DNA of 64,000 nt. Source: Variovorax jilinensis (lineage in GTDB: Bacteria > Pseudomonadota > Gammaproteobacteria > Burkholderiales > Burkholderiaceae_C). How positions within the stretch are numbered: the first letter of the stretch is position 1; every line of letters starts with the position of its first letter. Location: positions 70,001 through 134,000 of the forward strand of contig NZ_JASZYQ010000002.1 of NCBI RefSeq assembly GCF_030316885.1, in the 5' to 3' direction. Positions 9,661-18,923 of this stretch are shown in pieces. The notes below the pieces were generated by a model, which did no database searches, was not told the origin of the DNA, and saw only the letters and a program-made list of their open reading frames with translations. The position numbers and the translations under genes were made by a program.

Positions 9661-10983
9661 TCAGGCGCCGAGGCTGCGCACGATGTCGGCGAACAGCGGT
9701 CGGTCGGTGGGCTCGGCGGCCAGGCAGCGCGACTTCAGCCGCGTCATTCCGGCCAGGTCGGTCGCGGTGGCATCGGTCGGATCGCAATGCGCGAGCAACT
9801 CCTCGAGCAGGCAGCCGAAGGCGCGCACCTCGATGCGCTGCAGGGCCTGCGACCGGTCTTCGTCGTCGCGCGGCAGGAAGGACGCGGCGCCGAAGTCGCC
9901 GAGCAGGCAGTCGCCCTGGCCGTTCCAGAGGATGTTGTGGGCGTAGAGGTCGCCGTGCAGGATGCCGCGCGCGTGCAGCTGCACGACGGCCGAGGCGATG
10001 CCGCGCGCCATGGCCAGCGCCGTGCCGGTCGACCAGCGCGCATCGGCCGGGTAGACGTCGCGCGTGCAGCTCTCGAGGCTCGGCGGGCCGGCCAGGCTGG
10101 TGAATGCGGGGTCGACCAGCGAGAGCACCAGGCCTTCGACTCCTTCCGGATGGCCGACGATGCGGCCGAGCACCGGGATCAGGTTCGGATGGCCGCCGGC
10201 GCCGAGGCAGGCCGCCATCTCGCTGTGCGGCCAGCCATCGCTGGTGACCGCGCCCTTGAAGCGCTTGACCGCCACCGGGCGCAAGCTGCCGTCGGGCTGC
10301 TGCCAGTCGGCCTGGTGGATCACGCCCGATGCGCCCTCGCCAAGCCTGGGGCCGAGCGCGAGCCGATGCCAGTCGATCGCTGCGGTCGCCTGTGCCTGCA
10401 CCGTGCGGGCTTCGGGCGTCTCGTCGAAGGGATTGCCCGCGAAGGCGAGCCATGAAAGTCGCGGCAGCTGCGCGAGCCCGTCTGGCAAGGCCTCGAAGCG
10501 GTTGGCCGAGATGCGCAGCAGCTCGAGCGCGCCGCTGCCGGCGGCCATCGAGGCCGGCAGGGCCCGCAGCCGGTTGCCGGCCAGCATCAGCTTCTGCAGC
10601 CGGGGCCGCTGGCCCAGCGCCTCGGGCAGCGTCTCGATGCGGTTGTCGGTGAGGATCAGCCAGCGCAGCGCAGGTGGCAGCGACGCGGTGGCCACCCGTT
10701 CGATGCGGTTGGCCTTGAAGCCGACCATCTCGAGCCGCTCGCAGCGACCGAGGGCCTCGGGCAGCTCGGTGAACCGATTGTCGGAGCAGAACAGCACGCG
10801 CAGCCGGTGCAGCCGGTGCAGGTCGGCAGGCAGCGAGGAAAGCGCATTGCCCGAGAGGTTGAGCACCTCGAGCGTGTCCGCGAGCCCGAAGATCTCGGGC
10901 GGAAATTCCGCGAGGCCGGCCGACAGGTCGAGCCGCTGCGTCCCGACGAGCTCGCCCGCACGCAGTCGCTCGAGCATGGTCAT
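9661..10983 (-). CDS. Leucine-rich-repeat protein with C-terminal Ser/Thr-type protein kinase domain
   Basis: A 440-residue fusion. Residues about 15-195 hold eight leucine-rich repeats of the LxxLxLxxNxLxxLP type (for example LNLSGNALSSLP and LMLAGNRLRALP). Residues about 210-440 form a small kinase domain: Gly loop LGEGASGVIHQA, VAVKRFKG with the ATP-binding Lys, HGDLYAHNIL as catalytic loop (HGD in place of HRD) and GDFGAAS as DFG. No signal peptide or membrane segment is seen, so it is probably cytoplasmic. Substrate and ligand are unknown. The pseudouridine synthase starts 11 bases downstream. A second in-frame ATG at codon 3 is an alternative start. Confidence 0.88.
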   Translation of the reverse strand: MTMLERLRAGELVGTQRLDLSAGLAEFPPEIFGLADTLEVLNLSGNALSSLPADLHRLHRLRVLFCSDNRFTELPEALGRCERLEMVGFKANRIERVATASLPPALRWLILTDNRIETLPEALGQRPRLQKLMLAGNRLRALPASMAAGSGALELLRISANRFEALPDGLAQLPRLSWLAFAGNPFDETPEARTVQAQATAAIDWHRLALGPRLGEGASGVIHQADWQQPDGSLRPVAVKRFKGAVTSDGWPHSEMAACLGAGGHPNLIPVLGRIVGHPEGVEGLVLSLVDPAFTSLAGPPSLESCTRDVYPADARWSTGTALAMARGIASAVVQLHARGILHGDLYAHNILWNGQGDCLLGDFGAASFLPRDDEDRSQALQRIEVRAFGCLLEELLAHCDPTDATATDLAGMTRLKSRCLAAEPTDRPLFADIVRSLGA

Positions 10984-11038
10984 CGGCCTGGCTTCGCGCA
11001 GCAGTGCTCGGCCGTCGTCTGCCCAGCGGCCGGGCGAC

Positions 11039-12100
11039 TCAAGCGAAGACGCCGAAGCGCAGGACGCCGTCCGCGCCGAGCCGGCGCTGCAGCTGGCCCG
11101 AGAAGTACAGCAGGTGCAGGTGGGCCACGGTCTCGCCCATCGCGAAGGTCATCTGGTGCACGTCGAGCTGGCGCTTGAACAGGATGGGCAGGCCTTCCGC
11201 CGCGCTGTGCGGACGCGCGGTGCAGGCCTCGAGAAGCTCGGCCAGGCGGTCGCGGTGGTGCTCCTTGAGCTGCTCGACGCGCCGGTGGATGCCCGTGAAG
11301 GGCTTGCCGTGCGCGGGCAGCCCCAGCGTGTCGGCCGGCAGCGACTTGAAGCGCTCGATGCTGTCGAGGAAGAGGCGCAGCGAATTGGCCTCGGGCTCAC
11401 CCGCATGCACGCTCACGTTGGTCGAGATGCGCGGCAGCATCATGTCGCCGCCCAGCAGCACCTTGATCTCGTCGCAGTAGAGCGCGATGTGCTCGGGCGC
11501 GTGGCCGTAGCCGCTGATGCAGCGCCAGTCTCGCCCGCCGATGCGAACCGTGTCGCCGTCCATCATGCGCACGAAGCTCTCGGGCAGTGCCGGCACCATG
11601 TCGGCGTAGTAGTTGTTGCGCTTGCGGATCGTGGCCAGCGTGGCCGGGTCCGCGAGGCCGTGTCGCATGAAGAAATCGGCCGCGGCATCGCCGCCGGCCA
11701 GCGTGTCGCCTGCGCTCGTGAGCACGCGCGCCACGTGGTAGTCGGTGGCGCTGATCCAGAGCGGGACGTTCCAGCGCCTGCACAGCCAGTCGGCCAGGCC
11801 GATGTGGTCGGGGTGCATGTGGGTCACGATCACGCGCAGGATCGGGAGGCCCTCGAGCTGGGTCTCGAAGATCTGCTCCCACTGGGCGCGCGAGGCCTCG
11901 TGCGAGATGCAGCAGTCGACCACGCTCCAGCCCTCGACGCCGTCGATGGTGTCGCGCAGCAGCCAGAGGTTGATGTGGTCGAGCGCGAAGGGCAGCGCCA
12001 TGCGGATCCAGCGCACGCCCGCGGCCACCTCGACAGTCTCGCCGGGAGCCGGCAGGGTGTCGCCGAGGGGGTAGTGGAGTTCGCGTTCGAGGATGTTCAT
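11039..12100 (-). CDS. MBL-fold metallohydrolase (glyoxalase II-like)
   Basis: Metallo-beta-lactamase-fold hydrolase of 353 residues. The metal site THMHPDHIG (near residue 110) has the HxHxDH signature; further ligands are likely in ISGYGHAPEHI and GLPAHGKPF. The C-terminal third carries a short winged-helix-like tail, as in LACTB2-type proteins. The substrate is unknown; a thioester such as an acyl-CoA or glutathione adduct is a fair guess from the fold. It is divergent from a LiuR-like MerR regulator, and the palindrome in the intergenic region lies only 8 bases from its start codon, which suggests that regulator controls it. Confidence 0.85.
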   Translation of the reverse strand: MNILERELHYPLGDTLPAPGETVEVAAGVRWIRMALPFALDHINLWLLRDTIDGVEGWSVVDCCISHEASRAQWEQIFETQLEGLPILRVIVTHMHPDHIGLADWLCRRWNVPLWISATDYHVARVLTSAGDTLAGGDAAADFFMRHGLADPATLATIRKRNNYYADMVPALPESFVRMMDGDTVRIGGRDWRCISGYGHAPEHIALYCDEIKVLLGGDMMLPRISTNVSVHAGEPEANSLRLFLDSIERFKSLPADTLGLPAHGKPFTGIHRRVEQLKEHHRDRLAELLEACTARPHSAAEGLPILFKRQLDVHQMTFAMGETVAHLHLLYFSGQLQRRLGADGVLRFGVFA

Positions 12101-12107
12101 GTACGAT

Positions 12108-12127
12108 TGACGTTAACGTAAACGTCA
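12108..12127. promoter_or_regulatory. ACGT palindrome, likely operator of the LiuR-like MerR regulator
   Basis: TGACGTTAACGTAAACGTCA: perfect 7-bp inverted arms (TGACGTT / AACGTCA) around a 6-bp centre, a spacing typical of MerR-family sites. It lies between the divergent MBL gene (start 12100) and MerR gene (start 12196). ACGT-rich palindromes are, from memory, the form reported for LiuR-type sites. A TACAAT box for the leftward promoter (complement of 12143-12148) lies beside it. No second copy was noticed elsewhere in the window, including upstream of liuA. Confidence 0.7.
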
Positions 12128-12195
12128 TGGCTTGAAGCCACCATTGTAGGCAGTGCCGTCCCGGCGTGCTGTCGCCACCGTTCAGACCCTCGAAC

Positions 12196-12603
12196 ATGCC
12201 TTCGCAGACCTTCACCATCGGCGAACTCGCCAAGGAGTTCGACCTCACCACGCGAGCGATCCGCTTCTACGAGGACATGGGCCTGCTGGCGCCGCGCCGC
12301 GCGGGCCTGCAGCGCATCTACACCTCGCGCGACCGGGCCCGGCTCACGCTCACGCTGCGGGCCAAGCGGCTCGGCCTCAAGCTGACCGAGGCGCGCGAGA
12401 TCCTCGACATGTACGACAGCCCGCGCGACACCGCGGTGCAGCTAGAGCGCTTCCTCGGCGTACTGGGCAGCCACCGCGAGCAGCTCGAGAACCAGCTGGT
12501 CGAGCTGCAGGCCAACCTTGCCGAGGTGCGCGCCCAGGAAAAGCAGGCGCGTGCCGCACTGGCCCGCACCGCCCGGCCCAAGCCGCGCCGCGCCACCGCC
12601 TGA
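12196..12603 (+). CDS. MerR-family regulator, LiuR-like
   Basis: A 135-residue transcription factor. The N-terminal winged helix (FTIGELAKEFDLTTRAIRFY, then EDMGLLAPRR and the wing) is followed by RAKRLGLKLTEAREILDMYD and a C-terminal coiled coil (about 85-130). There is no Cys-rich metal-binding tail, so it is not a metal sensor. The layout and the segment LTTRAIRFYEDMGLLAPxR resemble LiuR, the MerR regulator of leucine/isovalerate and acyl-CoA genes in many proteobacteria. The liu operon itself lies 14 kb downstream. The start at 12196 is preferred over 12166 on homology. Confidence 0.8.
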   Translation: MPSQTFTIGELAKEFDLTTRAIRFYEDMGLLAPRRAGLQRIYTSRDRARLTLTLRAKRLGLKLTEAREILDMYDSPRDTAVQLERFLGVLGSHREQLENQLVELQANLAEVRAQEKQARAALARTARPKPRRATA

Positions 12604-12631
12604 ATCCATCCACTCCACCCCACCGACGACC

Positions 12632-13348
12632 ATGGAAAAACTCCCCGACACCCTCGACGACCTGTTCGCCCACAACCGCACCTGGTCGGCGCGAATGGAA
12701 CGCGATCGTCCCGGTTTCTTCACCAGCCTGGTGAAGCAGCAGACACCCAAGTACATGTGGATCGGATGCTCCGACAGCCGCGTGCCCGCGAACCAGATCA
12801 CCGGCCTCGAGCCGGGCGAGGTCTTCGTGCACCGCAACGTGGCGAATATCGTGGTGCATTCCGACCTCAACGCGCTGTCGGCGATCCAGTTCGCGGTCGA
12901 GCGACTCAAGGTGCGCCACATCATGGTGGTCGGCCACTACGGCTGCTCGGGCGTGCAGGCCGCGCTGGAAGGCGCGCGCATCGGCATCGCCGACAACTGG
13001 CTGCGCCACATCCAGGATGTGCGCGACCGCCACCGCGTGATGCTCGAGACCATCCCCGAGGAAAGCCGCGCCAACGCGTTGTGCGAGCTCAACGTCGCCG
13101 AACAGGTGGTCAACGTCGCGGTCAGCACCGTGATGTGCGATGCCTGGAGCCGCGGCCAGGAAGTGACCATCCATGGCTGGGCCTTCGGCGTCAACGACGG
13201 CCTGCTGCAGGACCTCGGCATCACGGCCGACGGCTCCAAGCCGCTCGAGTCGCAGTACCGCGCCGCGGTGCAGCGCATCCGCTACAAGTGGAGCAAGCCC
13301 GCGGAGGGCAGCGCGAGCGCGGTCGAGACGATCGGGTCGCCCAAGTAG
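12632..13348 (+). CDS. can: Beta-class carbonic anhydrase
   Basis: Interconverts CO2 and bicarbonate in the cytoplasm, supplying bicarbonate to carboxylases, among them the biotin-dependent methylcrotonyl-CoA carboxylase encoded downstream in this window. The protein has 238 residues. The zinc ligands of beta-class enzymes are visible: Cys and Asp in GCSDSRVPANQ (near residue 45) and His and Cys in VVGHYGCSGVQAAL (near residue 105). EPGEVFVHRNVANIV is also conserved. It begins 28 bases after the MerR gene and precedes aceK by 18 bases. Confidence 0.95.
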   Translation: MEKLPDTLDDLFAHNRTWSARMERDRPGFFTSLVKQQTPKYMWIGCSDSRVPANQITGLEPGEVFVHRNVANIVVHSDLNALSAIQFAVERLKVRHIMVVGHYGCSGVQAALEGARIGIADNWLRHIQDVRDRHRVMLETIPEESRANALCELNVAEQVVNVAVSTVMCDAWSRGQEVTIHGWAFGVNDGLLQDLGITADGSKPLESQYRAAVQRIRYKWSKPAEGSASAVETIGSPK

Positions 13349-13366
13349 GCCTGCCGCGCCGGCCCC

Positions 13367-15178
13367 ATGTTCCCGCAGCGCCTCGATTCGCCGCTCGCCT
13401 ACGACGTCGCACGCGCGATGCGCGACGGCTTCGATCGGCACTACCGGCTGTTCCGGGCCGAGTCGGCGCGCGCCAAGCACCGCTTCGAGACCGCCGACTG
13501 GACCGGCCAGCAGCGGGCGCAGCGCGAGCGCATCGAGTTCTACGACCTGCGCGTGAGCGAGGCCGTGAAGCGCCTCGAGAAGGAGTTCAAGGCCGGCGAG
13601 CAGCCGATGGACGTCTGGCACCAGATCAAGCTGCACTTCATCGGCCTGCTGGTCGGGCACCACCAGCCCGAGCTGGCCGAGAGCTTCTTCAACTCGGTGA
13701 CGACCAAGATCCTGCATCGCGCCTACTTCCAGAACGACTTCATCTTCGTGCGGCCGGCGATCAGCACCGAATACCTCGAGCCGCACGACGCGCCCACCTA
13801 CCGCGCCTACTACCCGGCGCGCGAGACGCTGGCCGACACGGTCGAGCGCATGCTCTCCGACTACGCGCTGCAGGGCCGCTGGACGGACCGGCGGCGCGAC
13901 GCCGAACGCGTCGCGGCCGCGATCCTCGGGCGCTTCCACCAGGTCAAGCTGCGGGCCAACTTCCAGCTGCAGGTGCTGTCGGGCCTGTTCTTCCGCAACA
14001 AGGGCGCCTACGTGGTCGGCAAGATCAACAACGGCTTCATCGAACTGCCGTTCGCACTGCCGATCCTGCACGACGCCTCGGGCCGCTTCCATGTCGATGC
14101 GGCGCTGTTCGGCGAGGACGACCTGCAGATGCTGTTCAGCTTCGCTCGCGCCTACTTCATGGTCGACATGGAGGTGCCCTCGGCCTATGTGCAGTTCCTG
14201 CGCTCGCTGATGCCGCGCAAGCCGCGCGCCGAGATCTACAGCGCGCTGGGCCTGGCCAAGCAGGGCAAGACGCTGTTCTACCGCGACTTCCTCTACCACC
14301 TGGCCTATTCGAGCGACCGCTTCCGCATCGCGCCCGGCATCAAGGGCATGGTGATGCTGGTGTTCGACCTGCCGTCGTTTCCCTACGTGTTCAAGGTCAT
14401 CAAGGACTTCTACCCGCCGCAGAAGGACACCACGCGCGAGCAGATCAAGGCCAAGTACCAGCTCGTGAAGCAGCACGACCGCGTGGGCCGCATGGCCGAC
14501 ACGCTCGAATACAGCGACGTCGGCTTTCCGCTCGACCGCTTCGAGCCCGAACTGGTCGAGGAGATCCGCCGTTTCGCGCCGAGCCAGCTCGAGATCGGCG
14601 ACCGCGACGGCAACGGGGAGATGGAGCTGGTGCTCAAGCACGTCTACATCGAGCGACGCATGATCCCGCTGAACCTGTTCCTGCAGGAATCCTTCGACCT
14701 GCTGGCCCAGCCCGAGCATGCGCGCCGGGCCGGCAAGCAGCTCGAACGGGCGGTGATCGAGTACGGCAATGCGATCAAGGACATGGTGGCGGCCAACATC
14801 TTCCCGGGCGACATGCTGTGGAAGAACTTCGGCGTCACGCGCGGCGGCAAGGTGGTGTTCTACGACTACGACGAGATCGAATACCTCACCGACTGCAACT
14901 TCCGCAAGGTGCCCGCGCCGCGCAACGAGGAGGAAGAGATGAGCGGCGAGATCTGGTATTCGGTCGGTCCGAAGGACGTGTTTCCCGAGACCTTCGAGCC
15001 CTTCCTGCTCGGCAACCCGGCCGTGCGCGAGGCCTTCATGGCGCACCATGCCGACCTGCTCGACGCCACCTTTTGGCAGAGCCACAAGCAGCGCATCCAG
15101 GCCGGCCAGATGCTCGACGTCTTCCCCTACGACGAGTCGCAGCGCTTCCAGCACGACAACCCGACTCCCTATTTCTGA
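13367..15178 (+). CDS. aceK: Isocitrate dehydrogenase kinase/phosphatase
   Basis: Bifunctional enzyme that phosphorylates and dephosphorylates isocitrate dehydrogenase and so sets how much isocitrate enters the glyoxylate bypass. The 603 residues are slightly longer than the E. coli protein (about 580). The ATP-binding loop [20 protein letters not shown] lies near residues 323-342, FKVIKD follows, and [20 protein letters not shown] gives the catalytic Asn and DYDE metal site near 480-505. It lies in a run with carbonic anhydrase and thiolase rather than beside aceA/aceB. No paired bypass gene is in the window. Confidence 0.97.
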   Translation: MFPQRLDSPLAYDVARAMRDGFDRHYRLFRAESARAKHRFETADWTGQQRAQRERIEFYDLRVSEAVKRLEKEFKAGEQPMDVWHQIKLHFIGLLVGHHQPELAESFFNSVTTKILHRAYFQNDFIFVRPAISTEYLEPHDAPTYRAYYPARETLADTVERMLSDYALQGRWTDRRRDAERVAAAILGRFHQVKLRANFQLQVLSGLFFRNKGAYVVGKINNGFIELPFALPILHDASGRFHVDAALFGEDDLQMLFSFARAYFMVDMEVPSAYVQFLRSLMPRKPRAEIYSALGLAKQGKTLFYRDFLYHLAYSSDRFRIAPGIKGMVMLVFDLPSFPYVFKVIKDFYPPQKDTTREQIKAKYQLVKQHDRVGRMADTLEYSDVGFPLDRFEPELVEEIRRFAPSQLEIGDRDGNGEMELVLKHVYIERRMIPLNLFLQESFDLLAQPEHARRAGKQLERAVIEYGNAIKDMVAANIFPGDMLWKNFGVTRGGKVVFYDYDEIEYLTDCNFRKVPAPRNEEEEMSGEIWYSVGPKDVFPETFEPFLLGNPAVREAFMAHHADLLDATFWQSHKQRIQAGQMLDVFPYDESQRFQHDNPTPYF

Positions 15179-15212
15179 CAGACAACCACACAACCACTGA
15201 AGGAGCATTTCC

Positions 15213-16397
15213 ATGAGCGAATCGATCGTGATCGTCGGCGCCGCCCGCACCCCGATGGGCGGCTTCCAGGGCGACTTTTCCTCCCTTGCGGCGCACGACC
15301 TCGGCGGCGTGGCGATCAAGGCCGCGGTCGAGCGTGCCGGCATAACGGCCGACAGCGTCGGCGAGGTGCTGTTCGGCAACTGCCTGATGGCCGGCCAGGG
15401 CCAGGCGCCCGCGCGCCAGGCGGCCTACAAGGGCGGCCTGCCCGACAGCGCCGGTGCGGTGACGCTCAGCAAGATGTGCGGCTCGGCGATGAAGGCGGCC
15501 ATGCTGGCGCACGACATGCTGCTGGCCGGCACCCACGAGGTGATGGTCGCGGGCGGCATGGAAAGCATGACCAACGCGCCCTACCTGATGCTCAAGGGCC
15601 GCGGTGGCTACCGCATGGGCCACGACCGCATCTTCGACCACATGATGCTCGACGGCCTCGAGGACGCCTACCAGCCGGGCCGCTCGATGGGCACCTTCGG
15701 CGAGGACTGCGCGGCCAAGTACAAGTTCACGCGCGAGCAGCAGGACGCCTTCGCCATCGCCAGCGTCGAGCGCGCCAAGGCCGCCACCGCCTCGGGCGCC
15801 TTCAAGGCCGAGATCGCGGCGGTCACCGTCAAGGGCCGCAACGGCGAGACCGTGATCGACATCGACGAAGGCCCGGGCAAGGTCAAGCTCGACAAGATCC
15901 CGACCCTCAAGCCGGCCTTCAAGAAGGACGGCGGCACCATCACCGCGGCCTCCAGCTCGTCGATCAACGACGGCGCCGCCGCGCTGGTCATGATGACCGA
16001 GAGCACCGCGAAGAAGTACGGCGCGAAGCCGATCGCGCGCCTGGTCGGCCATGCCACGCATGCGCAGCAGCCCGAGTGGTTCTCGACCGCGCCGGTCGGT
16101 GCCGTCGCCAAGCTGTTCAAGAAGACCGGCTGGGGCGTCAAGGACGTCGACCTGTGGGAGGTCAACGAGGCCTTCGCGGTGGTGCCGATGGCGCTGATGC
16201 ACGAGCTGAACGTGGCGCACGACATCGTCAACGTGCACGGCGGCGCCTGCGCGCTGGGCCATCCGATCGGCGCCAGCGGCGCGCGCATCATGGTCACGCT
16301 GATCCATGCGCTGCAGCAGCGCGGCAAGAAGCGCGGTGTGGCCACGCTCTGCATCGGCGGCGGCGAAGGCACCGCGGTCGCGATCGAGCTGCTCTGA
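15213..16397 (+). CDS. Acetyl-CoA C-acetyltransferase (thiolase)
   Basis: Condenses two acetyl-CoA to acetoacetyl-CoA or cleaves the latter. The 394-residue thiolase has the nucleophilic Cys in LSKMCGSAMKAA (near residue 89), VNEAFAVVPMALM, and the C-terminal GGACALGHPIGASGARI plus CIGGGEGTA, which carries the second Cys. A good GAAGGAG ribosome site precedes the start. As the only thiolase in the window it could process acetoacetyl-CoA derived from leucine breakdown. Chain-length preference cannot be read from sequence; a short-chain, AtoB-like role is most likely. Confidence 0.92.
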   Translation: MSESIVIVGAARTPMGGFQGDFSSLAAHDLGGVAIKAAVERAGITADSVGEVLFGNCLMAGQGQAPARQAAYKGGLPDSAGAVTLSKMCGSAMKAAMLAHDMLLAGTHEVMVAGGMESMTNAPYLMLKGRGGYRMGHDRIFDHMMLDGLEDAYQPGRSMGTFGEDCAAKYKFTREQQDAFAIASVERAKAATASGAFKAEIAAVTVKGRNGETVIDIDEGPGKVKLDKIPTLKPAFKKDGGTITAASSSSINDGAAALVMMTESTAKKYGAKPIARLVGHATHAQQPEWFSTAPVGAVAKLFKKTGWGVKDVDLWEVNEAFAVVPMALMHELNVAHDIVNVHGGACALGHPIGASGARIMVTLIHALQQRGKKRGVATLCIGGGEGTAVAIELL

Positions 16398-16440
16398 TAA
16401 GTTCGCAGGTCCTACCCAACCCTTGGAGTTCTTCGTTTTG

Positions 16441-17688
16441 ATGCATCCGGTTTTCCATCGCAACGCCATCGCCGCCCTGCTGGTCGGCGCCTTCATCGCC
16501 CCCGCCGCCTGGAGCCAGTCGCGCGACCAGGCCCTGTTCGCCGCCGCCACCGCCGAGAAGCCGGCAGTGATCAAGACGCTCGAGGAACTCGTCAACATCG
16601 AGACCGGCACCGGTGACGCCGAAGGCATGGCCGCCGCGGGCAGCTACCTCGAGGCGCAGCTCAAGGCGCTCGGATTCACGGTCACGCGCAGCAAGTCGGC
16701 CGGCATCGTGGTGGGCGACAACATCGTCGGCAAGCTCAAGGGCAAGGGCGGCAAGAACCTGCTGCTGCTCTCGCACATGGACACGGTCTACCCGAAGGGC
16801 ATCCTGGCCAAGGCGCCTTTCCGCGTCGAGGGCGACAAGGCCTACGGTCCCGGCATCGCCGACGACAAGGGTGGCAATGCGGTGATCGTGCACGCGCTGC
16901 GGCTGCTCAAGCAGCGCGGCTTCGATGACTTCGGCACGATCACGGTGCTGTTCAACACCGACGAGGAAAAAGGCTCCTTCGGCTCGCGCGACCTGATCCA
17001 GGAGGAAGCCGCCAAGGCCGACTACGTGCTCTCGTTCGAGCCCACGGGCGCGGGCAAGGAAGACCTCTCGCTCGGCACCTCGGGCATCGCCTACGTGCAG
17101 GTCAACATCACGGGCAAGGCCTCGCACGCGGGCGCGGCGCCGGAGCTCGGGGTCAACGCGCTGGTCGAGGCTTCCGACCTGGTGCTGCGAACGCTCGACA
17201 TCGACGACAAGGCCAAGGGCCTGCGCTTCAACTGGACCATCGGCAAGGCGGGCGCGGTGTCCAACATCATCCCGGCCAGCGCCACGCTGAATGCCGATGT
17301 GCGCTACGCGAAGAACGAGGACTTCGACGCCGCGATGAAGACGCTCGAGCAACGGGCGCAGCAGAAGAAGCTAGCCGATGCCGAGGTCAAGGTGCTCGTG
17401 ACGCGCGGCCGGCCGGCCTTCAACGCGGGCGAGGGCGGCCGCAAGCTGGTCGACAAGGCGGTCGCCTACTACAAGGAAGCCGGCGGCGAGCTCGGCGTGG
17501 TCGAGCGCACGGGCGGCGGCACCGACGCAGCCTACGCGGCGCTGGCCGGCAAGCCGGTGATCGAGAGCCTGGGCCTGCCCGGTTTCGGCTATCACAGCGA
17601 CAAGGCCGAATACGTGGACATCAGCGCCATTCCGCGCCGCCTCTACATGGCGAGCAAGCTGATCATGGACCTCGGCGCATCGAAGTAG
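16441..17688 (+). CDS. Periplasmic M20-family metallopeptidase, glutamate carboxypeptidase-like
   Basis: Secreted zinc exopeptidase of 415 residues, resembling CPG2-type glutamate carboxypeptidases that release C-terminal Glu from folates or peptides. A signal peptide (residues 1-25, cut likely after AAWS) is evident. Metal-site segments: LLLLSHMDTVYPKG (first His and Asp), YGPGIADDKGGNAV (bridging Asp), FNTDEEKGSFGS (catalytic Glu pair), and a late His in GFGYHSDKAEYV. A dimerisation lid lies between residues about 215 and 325. The in-frame upstream extension overlaps the thiolase and is not used; GGAG is seen 12 bases before 16441. Exact substrate unknown. Confidence 0.87.
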   Translation: MHPVFHRNAIAALLVGAFIAPAAWSQSRDQALFAAATAEKPAVIKTLEELVNIETGTGDAEGMAAAGSYLEAQLKALGFTVTRSKSAGIVVGDNIVGKLKGKGGKNLLLLSHMDTVYPKGILAKAPFRVEGDKAYGPGIADDKGGNAVIVHALRLLKQRGFDDFGTITVLFNTDEEKGSFGSRDLIQEEAAKADYVLSFEPTGAGKEDLSLGTSGIAYVQVNITGKASHAGAAPELGVNALVEASDLVLRTLDIDDKAKGLRFNWTIGKAGAVSNIIPASATLNADVRYAKNEDFDAAMKTLEQRAQQKKLADAEVKVLVTRGRPAFNAGEGGRKLVDKAVAYYKEAGGELGVVERTGGGTDAAYAALAGKPVIESLGLPGFGYHSDKAEYVDISAIPRRLYMASKLIMDLGASK

Positions 17689-17713
17689 AAAAAGAGACAA
17701 GGACGCCATCACC

Positions 17714-18844
17714 ATGCTGCTCAGCGCCGACCAGGAAGCCATCCGCGATGCGGTGCGCGAATTCGCCCAGGCCGAACTCTGGCCGCGCGCGCCTCAGTGG
17801 GACCGCGACCACAGCTTCCCCAAGGAGGCCCATGCCGGCCTCGCGGCGCTGGGCGCCTACGGCATCTGCGTACCCGAGGAAGACGGAGGCGCCGGCCTCG
17901 ACTACCTCACGCTGGCGCTGGTGCTCGAGGAGATCGCGGCCGGCGACGGCGGCACCAGCACCGCGATCAGCGTCACCAACTGCCCGGTCAACGCGATCCT
18001 CATGCGCTACGGCAACGTGCAGCAGAAGAAGCAGTGGCTGCAGCCGCTCGCGCAGGGGCAGATGCTCGGTGCCTTCTGCCTGACCGAGCCGCAGGCCGGC
18101 AGCGACGCTTCGTCGCTGCGCACCACCGCGCGCAAGGACGGCGAGGGCTGGGTGATCGACGGCGTCAAGCAGTTCATCACGAGCGGCAAGAACGGCCAGG
18201 TCGCGATCGTGATCGCGGTCACGGACAAGGGCGCCGGCAAGCGAGGGATGAGCGCCTTCATCGTGCCGACCGATGCGCCCGGCTACCACGTGGCGCGGCT
18301 CGAGGACAAGCTCGGCCAGCATTCGAGCGACACCGCGCAGATCAACTTCGACGGCTGCCGCATTCCGCGCGAGAACCTGATCGGCCAGGAAGGCGAGGGC
18401 TACAAGATCGCGCTCGGCGCGCTCGAGGGCGGCCGCATCGGCATCGCGGCGCAGAGCGTGGGCATGGCGCGCAGCGCCTTCGACGTGGCACTGGCGTATG
18501 CCAAGGAGCGCCAGGCCTTCGGCGGCAGCATCTTCGAGCAGCAGGCGGTGGGTTTTCGCCTCGCCGAATGCGCGACCCAGCTCGAGGCCGCGCGCCAGCT
18601 GATCTGGCATGCGGCGAGCCTGCGCGATGCCGGTCGCCCCTGCCTCAAGGAGGCCGCCATGGCCAAGCTGTTCGCCAGCGAGATGGCCGAGCGCGTCTGC
18701 AGCGCCGCGATCCAGACGCTGGGCGGCTACGGCTACGTCAACGATTTCCCGCTCGAGCGCATCTACCGCGACGTGCGCGTCTGCCAGATCTACGAAGGCA
18801 CGTCGGACATCCAGAAGCTGCTGATCCAGCGCGCCCTGGCCTGA
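17714..18844 (+). CDS. Acyl-CoA dehydrogenase (short/branched-chain type)
   Basis: FAD enzyme that makes the alpha-beta double bond in acyl-CoA; 376 residues, typical. Visible blocks are CLTEPQAGSDASSLRTTA near residue 125 (FAD/substrate loop), KQFITSGKNGQVAIV, and the C-terminal YEGTSDIQKLLIQRAL, where the family has a conserved FAD-binding region. The catalytic base is probably the Glu of QIYEGTSDIQ (near residue 363). It follows the M20 gene by 25 bases and is separate from the isovaleryl-CoA dehydrogenase at 26802, so it probably serves another acyl chain, for example butyryl- or 2-methylbutyryl-CoA. Confidence 0.9.
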   Translation: MLLSADQEAIRDAVREFAQAELWPRAPQWDRDHSFPKEAHAGLAALGAYGICVPEEDGGAGLDYLTLALVLEEIAAGDGGTSTAISVTNCPVNAILMRYGNVQQKKQWLQPLAQGQMLGAFCLTEPQAGSDASSLRTTARKDGEGWVIDGVKQFITSGKNGQVAIVIAVTDKGAGKRGMSAFIVPTDAPGYHVARLEDKLGQHSSDTAQINFDGCRIPRENLIGQEGEGYKIALGALEGGRIGIAAQSVGMARSAFDVALAYAKERQAFGGSIFEQQAVGFRLAECATQLEAARQLIWHAASLRDAGRPCLKEAAMAKLFASEMAERVCSAAIQTLGGYGYVNDFPLERIYRDVRVCQIYEGTSDIQKLLIQRALA

Positions 18845-18923
18845 GGCCGCGGCGTCCCCGGTCGGGGGTTTGTACGGGGGCCGGCACAATACGCGCTGGA
18901 TTCCCGCCGCTTCACGCCTCTCC

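Noticed and set aside
8747..10453. A single 568-codon protein joining the pseudouridine synthase with an N-terminal extension
   Set aside because: The extension overlaps the LRR-kinase gene out of frame and is a shadow; homology starts at 9649.
12377..15379. Antisense open frame of 1000 codons over carbonic anhydrase and aceK
   Set aside because: Composition is that of a GC shadow; the plus-strand frames carry all recognisable motifs.
18845..18923. Small gene between the acyl-CoA dehydrogenase and the YchJ gene
   Set aside because: No frame with a plausible start, ribosome site or conserved content; an in-frame extension of YchJ to 18870 lacks homology.
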